Origin: WVYX01 sp039592335
GTDB lineage: Bacteria > Gemmatimonadota > Gemmatimonadetes > Gemmatimonadales > GWC2-71-9
NCBI GenBank assembly: GCA_039592335.1
Contig: JBDHBX010000018.1
Span: 1 to 64,000, forward strand
Length of the DNA: 64,000 nt
Direction: 5' to 3'
Shown here piece by piece: positions 23,104 to 30,373 of the stretch; the stretch's first letter is position 1, and each line of letters opens with the position of its first letter. Both the position numbers and the translations under genes were made by a program. The notes under the pieces are model-generated. The model was not told where the DNA came from. It ran no database searches and was given only the letters and a program-made list of their open reading frames with translations.

Positions 23104-23423
23104 TGCCGGTCGACTTCACGGCCTTCGCAGCGAGCGTCGCGGCCACCGCTGCCGTCACGCTGAACCACGTGGAGGGGCTGCTCAAGCCGGATGGTGAGAA
23201 GCCAGCCGAGGGAGCGGAGCCACCCTCGCCCGAGGAGCTGGCGAAGCAGGCGCAGAGCGGGCTTGGCACGGCCGGCCAGCTGATCGACACCCTGGTGATG
23301 TTGGAGGAGAAGACGAAGGGAAATCTCACCGACGAGGAACAGCGGTTCATTGAGAGCTCACTCACCGAGCTACGGATGACCTACGTGCGACTCATGAAGC
23401 AGTCGCAGTCACCCCCGGCGTGA
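23103..23423 (+). CDS. DUF1844 family protein
   Basis: This 106-residue helical protein has FTAFAASVAATAAVTLNHVEG, then GTAGQLIDTLVMLEEKTKGNLTDEEQRFIESSLTELRMTYVRL (in parts: LIDTLVMLEEKTKGNLT near 60-76). This is the recognisable DUF1844 core, here with a proline-rich insert. The function is unknown; the family is widespread in Acidobacteriota, Gemmatimonadota and Deltaproteobacteria. Its start overlaps the previous stop. Confidence 0.85.
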   Translation: MPVDFTAFAASVAATAAVTLNHVEGLLKPDGEKPAEGAEPPSPEELAKQAQSGLGTAGQLIDTLVMLEEKTKGNLTDEEQRFIESSLTELRMTYVRLMKQSQSPPA

Positions 23424-23433
23424 CGCCGGCGGC

Positions 23434-24084
23434 GTGCAGCTCAACCCCGTTCCGACTGAGCTCACGACCGCGGCGACGGACGGGCTGATTGCCGCGCTCG
23501 CCGCCATCGGCGTGGTGCTGCTATGGCAGCGGCGCGAGCGCGACCGGTGGAGGGTCGGCGTGTGGTCCTGGGTGTTCGGCCTGCTCGCCGCGGCGGCCCT
23601 GCTGGGAGCCGTGGTCCACGGCCTCGTGCTCTCCGAACGGATGCAAGCACTCCTGTGGCAGCCATTGTTCCTCTCGTTGGGGCTGGTCGTGGCGCTGTTC
23701 GTGGTGGCCGCGGTGTACGACTGGCGCGGGCGCGATGCGGCGCGCCGCGCTCTCCCGATCATGCTCGTGGTGGCCCTGCTCTTCTACGCGATCACGCGAC
23801 TCGCGAGCGGCACCTTCTTGGTGTTCGTGCTATACGAGGCCGCCGCAATGCTCTTCGCGCTCGCGATCTACGTCGCGCTCACCGTGCGGCACCGCCTCCC
23901 GGGAGCCGGCTGGATCGCGGCGGGCGTCGGCCTCAACATCGTCGCCGCAGCCATCCAGGCGAGCGGCGCCGTGTCCGTCACCATCATCTGGCCCTTCGAT
24001 CACAACGGCGTGTTCCACCTCGTTCAGATCGTCGCCATCATGGTGCTGATGCGCGGTCTCGCGACGAGCCTGAAGGCGCGCTGA
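23434..24084 (+). CDS. seven-helix membrane protein (DUF6962-like)
   Basis: This 216-residue protein has about seven membrane spans: TDGLIAALAAIGVVLL, WVFGLLAAAALLGAVVHGLVL, LFLSLGLVVALFVVAAVYDW and four more. A His in span 2 and FDHNGVFHLVQIVAIMVL in the last span are noteworthy. The pattern matches DUF6962-like proteins of unknown role. The start is GTG at 23434. The next gene overlaps by one base (TGATG). Confidence 0.75.
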   Translation: MQLNPVPTELTTAATDGLIAALAAIGVVLLWQRRERDRWRVGVWSWVFGLLAAAALLGAVVHGLVLSERMQALLWQPLFLSLGLVVALFVVAAVYDWRGRDAARRALPIMLVVALLFYAITRLASGTFLVFVLYEAAAMLFALAIYVALTVRHRLPGAGWIAAGVGLNIVAAAIQASGAVSVTIIWPFDHNGVFHLVQIVAIMVLMRGLATSLKAR

Positions 24085-24569
24085 TGGAGTGGTGGATCGC
24101 GCTGGTCGTGGTGCTGGCGGTGGTCTGGGTGCTGAGCCGCCGCGCGGCACGGCGACGCCTGGCGCCGATGCCGGTCACGCCACAGCTCATCCCCCATTCC
24201 TACGATCTCGACAACCCGGACCACGTCGTCCGGATCGACGAGATCCGGGAAGCCTACGCCAATCTGTTGAGCCACGACGAGAGCGAGTTTGCGGACTGCA
24301 CGTTCAAGCCGGCGTCCCTGCTGCCGTACCCCAAGCGGGACGTTGCCGAGGCGCTGAGTGCCATCCTCGATTACGCGGAGGGTCGCACCTCGTCCAAGCA
24401 CTTCGACCCGATCATCCGGCAGCCCACCGTGGTCACCACGCTGCATGCCGCCCTGGTGCAACTGGAGACGTTCCTCGACGTTCCGCCCGGCAAGATCCCT
24501 CGAGAACCTCGGGCGAACATCGAGTTCGGGCTGCGTCACCGCCACCGAGTATCCGAGAACGACGAATGA
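24084..24569 (+). CDS. membrane-anchored hypothetical protein
   Basis: This 161-residue protein has an N-terminal membrane helix (WWIALVVVLAVVWVLS) followed by a basic stretch. The cytosolic helical domain includes IREAYANLLSHDESEFADCTFKPASLLPYPK (in parts: TFKPASLLPYPK near 74-85) and the ALVQLETFLDV segment. I do not recognise it. It begins within the stop of the preceding membrane protein gene, so the two products are probably made together. Confidence 0.7.
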   Translation: MEWWIALVVVLAVVWVLSRRAARRRLAPMPVTPQLIPHSYDLDNPDHVVRIDEIREAYANLLSHDESEFADCTFKPASLLPYPKRDVAEALSAILDYAEGRTSSKHFDPIIRQPTVVTTLHAALVQLETFLDVPPGKIPREPRANIEFGLRHRHRVSENDE

Positions 24570-24612
24570 ACGACGGGCACACCGTCAGCAGGCAACCACA
24601 AGGGAGAGTGCA

Positions 24613-26041
24613 ATGATGCGTGAATGGATACGCAGGGTTGGGATGCTCGCGGCGATCGTGGCCGTCGCCACGCCGCTGACCGCGCAGGACTTCGACCGCT
24701 ATTTCGCGGACAAGACGATGCGGGTGGACTACTACCACACGGGCGGGATGGGCAGCGAGCTCCTCAGCCTCGACCGCGTGGTGTCGGACGGTCCCTGGGC
24801 CGGCAGCCGCACACGGCTCCGCGACGACACCAACCTCGGCAAATACCTGTTCGACGTGGTGGACGCGGCGAGCAGTGCAGTGATCTACTCCCGGGGCTAT
24901 GCCACGCTGTACGGAGAATGGGAGACCATTGGCGAGGCCCGCGAGACACACCGTACGTTCCACGAATCCGTGCGCTTCCCGTGGCCCAAGCAGCCGGTGC
25001 AGGTAGTCCTCAAGAAACGGGGCCCGGAGGGTGACTGGATCGAGATCGCGACCCTAGGAGTGGATCCGAGCTCCCACTTCGTGAACCCCGCGGACCTCGA
25101 GCCGATGGGCACCGTGTGGCCCCTATTCGAGCACGGGCCGCCGAGCGAGAAGGTGGATCTGGTGGTGCTGGGCGTGGGGTACACCGAGGAGGAGCTCTCC
25201 AAGTTCCATGACGACGCCGAACGCCTAGTCGGCCAGCTCTTCTCGTACGAGCCTTTCAAGAGCCGCAAGACGGACTTCAACGTACGCGCGGTCGATCTGC
25301 CGTCGCCGGTTTCGGGCGTGACGCGACCCCACTCCGATCGCTACCACCGCACGCCCATCTCCACGCAGTACGGCATCTTCGACAGCGAGCGCTACATGCT
25401 GGTGCCCGACAATCGCACCATGCGAGACGTGCTGTCGGCGGCACCGTACGAGTTCGTCGCCGTACTGGTGAACGAGGCACAGTACGGCGGCGGCGGCATC
25501 TTCGGCTGGCAGGCGACGTCCGCGGTCGATTCCGAGTTCTCGGACTATGTCTTCGTGCACGAGTTTGGCCACCACTTCGCCGGTCTGGCCGACGAGTACT
25601 ACACGTCGTCGGTGGCCTATGAGACGGGGGGCGATACCCACCCCGAGCCATGGGAGCCCAACGTCACCGCCCTGCACGATCCGGCAACGCTCAAGTGGAA
25701 GGATCTGGTACAACCGGCCACGCCGCTCCCCACCCCCTGGATCAAGCGAGTTCGAGGAGCACTCCCGCGCCATCCGGGCCCGTCGCGGCCAACTCATTGA
25801 CGAACGAGCCTCCGAGGCCGATTTTGACGCTCTCTTCCGAGAGCAGCGGGCAATCGAGCGAGACATGCTCTCAGCGTCCGCCAATGCCGGAGTGGTGGGG
25901 GCATTCGAGGGCGCCATGTACGAAGCGAGGGGCCTGTACCGGTCCGAGGTGGACTGCATCATGTTCACCCGCAACATGCTCGGGTTCTGTCGGGTGTGCC
26001 GCCGGGCTCTCGAGCGGATCATCGATCTGTATGCAGGCTGA
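24613..26041 (+). pseudogene. M64-family metallopeptidase, frameshifted
   Basis: A signal peptide (ending TPLTAQ) and an M64 (IgA-peptidase-like) domain run in one frame from 24613. The zinc motif HEFGHHFAGLADEYY lies near residues 316-330. At about 25742, after PTPW, the frame is lost and would stop at 25800 with an unrelated tail. A second frame continues with the expected family sequence (SEFEEHSRAIRARR, then GAFEGAMYEARGLYRSEVDC and CRVCRRALERIIDLY) to 26041. Two missing bases in G-rich positions would explain it. This is either a real lesion or a consensus error; intact, the protein would be a secreted metallopeptidase of about 476 residues. Confidence 0.8.
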
Positions 26042-26097
26042 CATTGGGGAACGACGGGAGAGCCGGGCGCGTTGAGTCCTACAAAGGAGTCCTACGC

Positions 26098-26565
26098 ATG
26101 GAAGTGAAGCGCATGAGACAGGCAATCGTCGGCGGAGCGCTGCTACTGGCGGCGTCCGCGGTAGCGGCATGCACCCAGGCGGCCGCCGATCCACCCACGG
26201 TCACGGTGTACAAGACACCTACGTGAGGCTGCTGCGAAAAGTGGGTGGGTCACCTGCAAGCCAACGGATTCGAAGTCGCCACCGTCGAGGTACCCGACAT
26301 GGCCGCCATCAAGAGCCGGCACGGCGTGCCGGCTGAGCTGGAGGGCTGCCACACCGGTGAGGTGGACGGCTACATCATCGAAGGACACGTACCGGCCGAA
26401 GATCTGAGACGGCTCCTCGCGGAACGCCCGGAGGTGAAGGGGCTCTCGGTGCCGGGGATGCCCCTGGGCTCCCCGGGCATGGAGATGCCCACCGGCGAGA
26501 CGGAGCACTACGACGTGCTCACCTTCGACGAGGACGGCAAGACCACAGTGTTCTCCCAGCATTGA
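26098..26565 (+). CDS. DUF411 lipoprotein, candidate selenoprotein (UGA at codon 43)
   Basis: Read through UGA at 26224-26226, this frame gives a 155-residue protein with lipobox SAVAAC (C25). A DUF411 domain follows: VTVYKTPT-U43-G-C-C-EKWVGHLQANGFEV, then GVPAELEGCHTGEVDGYIIEGHVPAEDLRRLL and the GLSVPGMPLGSPGM loop. DUF411 proteins carry CGCC after K-S-P-T at this position, a metal-binding (copper-linked) motif; here its first Cys is UGA. The match resumes immediately after the UGA and continues to the end. AAAGGAG precedes the ATG at 26098. Alternatives are a nonsense mutation or an internal GTG restart at 26245, which would lose the motif. Confidence 0.82.
26224..26262 (+). promoter_or_regulatory. 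candidate bacterial SECIS hairpin
   Basis: Just after the UGA, GGC-TGC (26227-26232) pairs with GCA-A-GCC (26256-26262), with one bulged A. An apical stem GGTG (26244-26247) pairs with CACC (26251-26254) around loop GGU, 22-24 nt after the UGA. The loop begins with G and the distance fits bacterial SECIS rules, although the inner loop is asymmetric. Confidence 0.6.
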
Positions 26566-26572
26566 TCGGGCG

Positions 26573-26594
26573 GCGGCCGGCTTCAGCCGGCCGC
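26573..26594 (+). terminator. strong GC hairpin
   Basis: GCGGCCGGC and GCCGGCCGC form a 9-bp stem around TTCA, 7 bases after the DUF411 gene stop. No T-run follows; it still probably attenuates or ends that transcript. Confidence 0.55.
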
Positions 26595-26615
26595 TGTCAC
26601 ATGGAGGGAACGCAC

Positions 26616-27140
26616 GTGCAGTATCGACTCGACCAGGCCATCGAGGTCCTGTCACGCACCCCGCGGACCTTTCGCGCCCTACTGGAGGGGCTCTCCGAGC
26701 CCTGGATCCGGGGCACCGAAGGAGAGAACACGTGGTCCGCGTTCGACGTGGTGGGACACCTGATCCACGGCGAGCGCGCCGACTGGATCGGCCGAGCCCG
26801 CATCATCCTGGACGAGGGAGACTCGCGGGCTTTCGAACCGTTCGACCGCTTCGCGCAGGAGCGGGAGTCGCGGGGGAAGTCGCTGGAGGAACTACTCGAC
26901 GAGTTTCAGACGCGGCGCGCCGACAACGTGGAGACCCTCAAGAGCTGGAACCTGACCGAGGAAGACCTCGACCGCCCGGGCCGGCACCCCGAGTTCGGCC
27001 CCGTCACCCTGCGCCAACTGCTCTCCACCTGGGTGGCCCACGATCTGGGGCACATCGCGCAGGTGGTGCGTGCGATGGCGAAGCAGTACGGCGACCAAGT
27101 GGGACCGTGGAAGGCCTACCTGCGGATTCTCAACGACTGA
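26616..27140 (+). CDS. DinB-family protein
   Basis: This 174-residue four-helix DinB/DUF664-type protein has His ligands in FDVVGHLIHGE and WVAHDLGHIAQVVRAMAKQY. The triplet of His plus the P-W-K-A-Y-L end matches the DinB_2 subgroup, whose members bind a divalent metal and include thiol transferases. The GTG at 26616 is preferred because GGAGGG lies seven bases upstream; ATG at 26601 is possible but has no such site. Confidence 0.87.
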   Translation: MQYRLDQAIEVLSRTPRTFRALLEGLSEPWIRGTEGENTWSAFDVVGHLIHGERADWIGRARIILDEGDSRAFEPFDRFAQERESRGKSLEELLDEFQTRRADNVETLKSWNLTEEDLDRPGRHPEFGPVTLRQLLSTWVAHDLGHIAQVVRAMAKQYGDQVGPWKAYLRILND

Positions 27141-27220
27141 GGACCGCCGCGCCACCTCATCGGCCGTAGCCGCAACTAATTGCTAAATAGATACTTACGG
27201 ATCTGACCCAAGCCGGCGCC

Positions 27221-27261
27221 TTGACGTGAGACTATCAATCTGATATCATATTGATAGTCTC
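27221..27261 (+). promoter_or_regulatory. promoter with overlapping 12-bp palindromic operator
   Basis: TTGACG (27221-27226) and TATCAT (27244-27249) are 17 bases apart, a good sigma-70-type promoter. A perfect inverted repeat GAGACTATCAAT (27228-27239) / ATTGATAGTCTC (27250-27261) brackets the -10 box. A bound repressor would block RNA polymerase. The ribbon-helix-helix protein at 28157 is the obvious candidate repressor. Confidence 0.75.
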
Positions 27262-27277
27262 ATTTCGGGAGGGAGCC

Positions 27278-28150
27278 ATGATCCGCGAAAAGGAGCGGGC
27301 AGTCGCTTCGGGGTACCTAGCGCTGTCCGTGCTCATTGTGGCGACCGCGGCCGCGACCTACTGGATGGTCCGGGAGATCATCGCCGAGGATCCGGTCGGG
27401 ATCATCGTCTCGGCGCTCGTCCTCACGGTCTTGGGCGTCTGCTTCGGCGGGCTGTTCATCGTGAACCCCAACGAGGCGCGGGTACTACAGCTGTTCGGCT
27501 CGTACGTGGGCACCTGCAAGACGCCGGGACTGCGGTTTGCCAACCCATTCTACACGAAACGGAAGGTCTCGGTACGCGTACGCAACTTCGAGACCGGCAA
27601 GCTCAAGGTGAACGACAAGACGGGGAATCCCATCGAGGTGGCGGCCGTGGTCGTGTGGCGGGTGATCGACACCGCCGAGGCGCTGTTCGAGGTGGATGAC
27701 TACGAGGAATTCGTCCAGGTGCAGAGCGAGGCGGCCCTGCGCGGGCTCGCCGTGCACTATGCGTACGAGGCCCACGAGGCCGAGGACGAGATGGCCCTCA
27801 CCACCCACACGTCCCAGATCGCCGAGCAGCTCCAGGTGCAGGTCCAGGCGCGGCTCGACAAGGCCGGTGTGGAGGTGATCGAGGCGCGGCTCAGCCACCT
27901 CGCGTACTCGCCGGAGATCGCCCACGCCATGCTGCAGCGGCAGCAGGCGACCGCAGTCATCGCGGCACGGCGCAAGATCGTGGACGGCGCGGTTGGAATG
28001 GTCGAGATGGCGCTGGAGCAACTATCCAGCAAGGCCATCGTGACGCTCGACGAGGAGCGCAAGGCCACGATGGTCAGCAACCTCCTGGTGGTGCTCTGCT
28101 CCGACCGCGGGACGCAGCCAGTCGTGAACACGGGATCGCTGTACCAGTAG
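27278..28150 (+). CDS. SPFH/band-7 domain membrane protein
   Basis: This 290-residue protein has two N-terminal membrane spans (about 10-30 and 38-60). An SPFH domain follows: NPNEARVLQLFGSYVGTCKTPGLRFANPFY, then VRVRNFETGKLKVNDKTGNPIEVAAVVVWRV (in parts: ETGKLKVNDKTGNPIEV). A helical region with LQVQVQARLDKAGVEVIEARLSHLAYSPEIAHAML leads to the C-terminus. SPFH proteins oligomerise and organise membrane domains. This subtype, paired with an Arc-like protein, is widespread, but its role is unknown. The start has a strong GGGAGGGAG site. Confidence 0.9.
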   Translation: MIREKERAVASGYLALSVLIVATAAATYWMVREIIAEDPVGIIVSALVLTVLGVCFGGLFIVNPNEARVLQLFGSYVGTCKTPGLRFANPFYTKRKVSVRVRNFETGKLKVNDKTGNPIEVAAVVVWRVIDTAEALFEVDDYEEFVQVQSEAALRGLAVHYAYEAHEAEDEMALTTHTSQIAEQLQVQVQARLDKAGVEVIEARLSHLAYSPEIAHAMLQRQQATAVIAARRKIVDGAVGMVEMALEQLSSKAIVTLDEERKATMVSNLLVVLCSDRGTQPVVNTGSLYQ

Positions 28151-28156
28151 GCAACC

Positions 28157-28357
28157 GTGTCCAAACGGAAGCCATTCCTGCTCCGCATGGATCAGGAGGT
28201 CCACGACGCCGTGGCGCGCTGGGCGCGGGATGAGCTGCGCAGCGTGAACGGTCAGATCGAGTTCCTCTTGCGACGTGCCCTGCAACAGGCGGGTCGTCTC
28301 GCACGCGACGACGACCCGCCACGGAACTCGCCAGCGGAGGGCGCGGTACCAGATTGA
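28157..28357 (+). CDS. Arc-like ribbon-helix-helix DNA-binding protein
   Basis: This 66-residue protein opens KRKPFLLRMDQEVHDAVARWARDELRSVNGQIEFLLRRAL (in parts: FLLRMDQEVHDAVARWA, SVNGQIEFLLRRAL). It is a beta strand followed by two helices of the ribbon-helix-helix fold, similar to Arc and toxin-antitoxin repressors. The start is GTG, 6 bases after the SPFH stop. It most likely represses its own operon through the palindrome at 27228-27261. No toxin gene is present. Confidence 0.85.
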   Translation: MSKRKPFLLRMDQEVHDAVARWARDELRSVNGQIEFLLRRALQQAGRLARDDDPPRNSPAEGAVPD

Positions 28358-28379
28358 CGGGAGGAAAGGGAGGATCGTG

Positions 28380-28994
28380 ATGCGCGCGCGTACCGCGCTG
28401 CTCCTGGGCACACTGCTCCTACCGACAACGCTGATGGCACAGCGGTCCGGCGGCACGCTGGTCCAGCCGCTGGATCCGCCGCCCAGCTTCTGTTTCCGCG
28501 GCAAACCGCTGCCCGGCTGTCAGTGGTTCACCCTCGCCGAATTCGCCGTGAGTTCCCGCATCGCGGACCAGAACCGGTTCGACGACACACCCCGGGTCTA
28601 CTACTCGGGAGAGATCGGCGCGCTGTACAACATCGGCTCGCGCTCGGCGGTGGGCGGCGGCGTGTATCTGGGGGGTGACGACGACGGCTGGCGGCTCGGC
28701 ATCCGGCCCCGCTACCGCCATTGGATCGCGAGCGGGTTTGCCGTAGACGCGGCGGCGGGTGTGCTGGTGGCCGGCGATCTCGATCTATTCGAAGGGAGCT
28801 GGCCCGGCTTCATTGGCCAGCTGGGGATCGGCTGGCAGGACCTGGTGGCGCTCACCACGCAGGTGGAAATCGTCGGGACGACGCAGGGTACCTGGACCAA
28901 CTGGTACGTGGGGGTTCAAGCCGGGTCATTCGCGGCGCTCGCAGCCGCGCCCATCCTGTGGGTGATCACGCTGCTCTCGGTGGACAAGGAGTAG
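28380..28994 (+). CDS. exported protein, possibly outer-membrane beta-rich
   Basis: This 204-residue protein has a signal peptide (LLLGTLLLPTTLMAQ). Alternating strands follow (EIGALYNIGSRSAVGGGVYLG, RLGIRPRYRHWI, FAVDAAAGVLVAGD, LVALTTQVEIVG, WYVGVQAGSFAAL), typical of small outer-membrane beta-barrels. It ends with a hydrophobic ILWVITLLS. A two-Cys loop FCFRGKPLPGCQWF lies near the N-terminus. The ATG at 28380 was chosen; a GTG one codon earlier is equally possible. The function is unknown. Confidence 0.72.
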   Translation: MRARTALLLGTLLLPTTLMAQRSGGTLVQPLDPPPSFCFRGKPLPGCQWFTLAEFAVSSRIADQNRFDDTPRVYYSGEIGALYNIGSRSAVGGGVYLGGDDDGWRLGIRPRYRHWIASGFAVDAAAGVLVAGDLDLFEGSWPGFIGQLGIGWQDLVALTTQVEIVGTTQGTWTNWYVGVQAGSFAALAAAPILWVITLLSVDKE

Positions 28995-29059
28995 ACCTCC
29001 CACCTCGTACGCGGACCCGATCGCGGCACGTTGCCGCGGCCGGGCCCGTTGCGTGCGGC

Positions 29060-29582
29060 CTACTCGGAGACGACGCCGTCCAGGTCCGCGAGAGCCTGCT
29101 CCACGCAGCTTCCACGCCGAGCGGTAGGACTGGCCCACCAGCTTGCCCACCAGGCGCGTGATCTCGGGTATGGGGTCGGTGAAGATCGAATCGATGGTTT
29201 CCTCGACCCGGTCGAAGATGTCCTCGACCGTGGACTTGTTCTGCTCCAGGAACTCGAGCCCGGCATCGGTGATGGAGTAGACCTTCTTGCCCTCCACCTC
29301 CTCGCTCTGCACCAGACTCTCATCCTCGAGCCACTGCAGCGTGGGATAGACGGTCCCGGGTGACGGCTTGTAGCAACCTTGCGTCTGCTCCTCCAGCGCC
29401 TTCATCACCTCATAGCCGTGCATCGGCTTTTCCTTGAGCAGCTTCAGGATCACGTACTTCATGTCGCCCGACTCGAACCAGACCCTGCGGTGGCCCCGGC
29501 GGCGCTGGCCGCGCAGGTCGCCCCAGCCACAGAGACCGTCGGGACCGAAGCCGAACCACCAGGCGTTGCGATGTTTGGCCAC
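29060..29582 (-). CDS. PadR-family transcriptional regulator, damaged 3' end
   Basis: The N-terminal Trp/Gly/Arg-rich leader (WWFGFGPDGLCGWG) and the winged-helix core match PadR: DMKYVILKLLKEKPMHGYEVMKALEE, then PSPGTVYPTLQWLEDESLV and GKKVYSITDAGLEFLEQ. After SYRSAWKL the frame drifts into Arg-rich low complexity that would run to 28926 over the end of the opposite gene. Another frame ends EQALADLDGVVSE at 29060, resembling the expected last helix. A frameshift, probably with a small deletion, near 29110 is likely. The GTG start at 29582 follows AAGGAGG. PadR proteins repress genes in response to phenolics or membrane stress. Confidence 0.78.
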
Positions 29583-29596
29583 AGGGACCTCCTTGT

Positions 29597-29641
29597 GATA
29601 TATCGCGACGTTATATCGTAGGTAATATCGCACGATATATC
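29597..29641 (-). promoter_or_regulatory. TA-rich PadR-type operator/promoter
   Basis: GATATATCG (29597-29605) and CGATATATC (29633-29641) form an inverted repeat, with further TATATCG and AATATCG copies between them. It stands out in GC-rich surroundings and sits just upstream of the padR-like gene, consistent with autoregulation. Confidence 0.65.
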
Positions 29642-29802
29642 TTGAGAGGTCAAGGGGCACGGAGTGGCGAGTTGGGAACGCGGTTGTGAAGGACCGACCT
29701 GGGGTCGGTGGCGGGGGCGGCACAGCGGCACCTCCGGAGTGGGCGCGTGGCCGGTGGGTGCCGCCTTGGAGTACCGCCGGGTGTCGAGAGTAACGCCCGC
29801 TT

Positions 29803-30219
29803 CTACCCTCCCAGGCTCATCGGCCACGACGTCCCGGCGTAGAAGGCGAAAAAGAGGGCTGCGCCGAGCAGGCCCAGGTCCTTCATGAAGTGCGACATCT
29901 CGATCTGCATCATCGCCGGATCGGATTCCTTCCAGAAGGCGTGCATCACAACGGCCGTGCCCAGCACGAAGATCCCGATGAGCCCGGCCCCAATGAAGCG
30001 GTGCCAGCCGAGCAGCACGAGCACGCCGCCCACGACGATCATCAATCCGGAGACGACCGTGACCACCTTCGCCGCCGGCACGCCCTTACTCTGCGCGTAG
30101 GACGCCATCTCTTTTGCCTTGAGCAGGTGATTCAGTCCGCTCCCGATGAAGAGCATGGAGAAGAGAATACGGCCGATCAGGTGCATCCAGGGATACAGTG
30201 GGACCAATGCCTCCGGCAT
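29803..30219 (-). CDS. DoxX-family membrane protein
   Basis: This 138-residue protein has four membrane spans. The DoxX signature includes GRILFSMLFIGSGLNHLLKAKEMASYA, then VVSGLMIVVGGVLVLLGWH and the final FMKDLGLLGAALFFAFY with the K-N/D-L element. DoxX proteins are linked to quinone or thiol redox at the membrane. A GAGGAGG ribosome site precedes the ATG. Upstream lies a pair of GTACGTAA repeats that may be a regulator site. Confidence 0.88.
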   Translation of the reverse strand: MPEALVPLYPWMHLIGRILFSMLFIGSGLNHLLKAKEMASYAQSKGVPAAKVVTVVSGLMIVVGGVLVLLGWHRFIGAGLIGIFVLGTAVVMHAFWKESDPAMMQIEMSHFMKDLGLLGAALFFAFYAGTSWPMSLGG

Positions 30220-30244
30220 CCGGGCCTCCTCGCGAAGCGATCAA

Positions 30245-30271
30245 GTACGTAATGCACCACGATGTACGTAA
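30245..30271. promoter_or_regulatory. paired GTACGTAA direct repeats
   Basis: GTACGTAA occurs at 30245-30252 and 30264-30271, 19 bases apart (about two helical turns), in the region between the divergent DoxX and M14 genes. Each contains the palindrome TACGTA. This is a plausible operator for a dimeric regulator. Confidence 0.45.
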
Positions 30272-30373
30272 GCCTGGCGATGCGCAAGCAGGCTGCCCTC
30301 GCGAGGACCCGCCCCCCTCGCTAGTTTGCCAGCGTCCCTGAGGTCCACTCCGTCCCGCACCCGACACCCGACG

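Noticed and set aside
2357..26565. UGA reassigned to Trp or Cys genome-wide
   Set aside because: Many clearly intact genes in the window end at TGA, and TGG and TGC/TGT are used normally, so the standard code holds.
27228..28357. SPFH/Arc-like pair as a toxin-antitoxin system
   Set aside because: The SPFH protein is a membrane scaffold with no toxin features; only the repressor resembles an antitoxin fold.
28926..29110. Arg-rich extension of the PadR frame
   Set aside because: It overlaps the end of the opposite exported-protein gene and has no PadR similarity; the other frame gives a family-like end.
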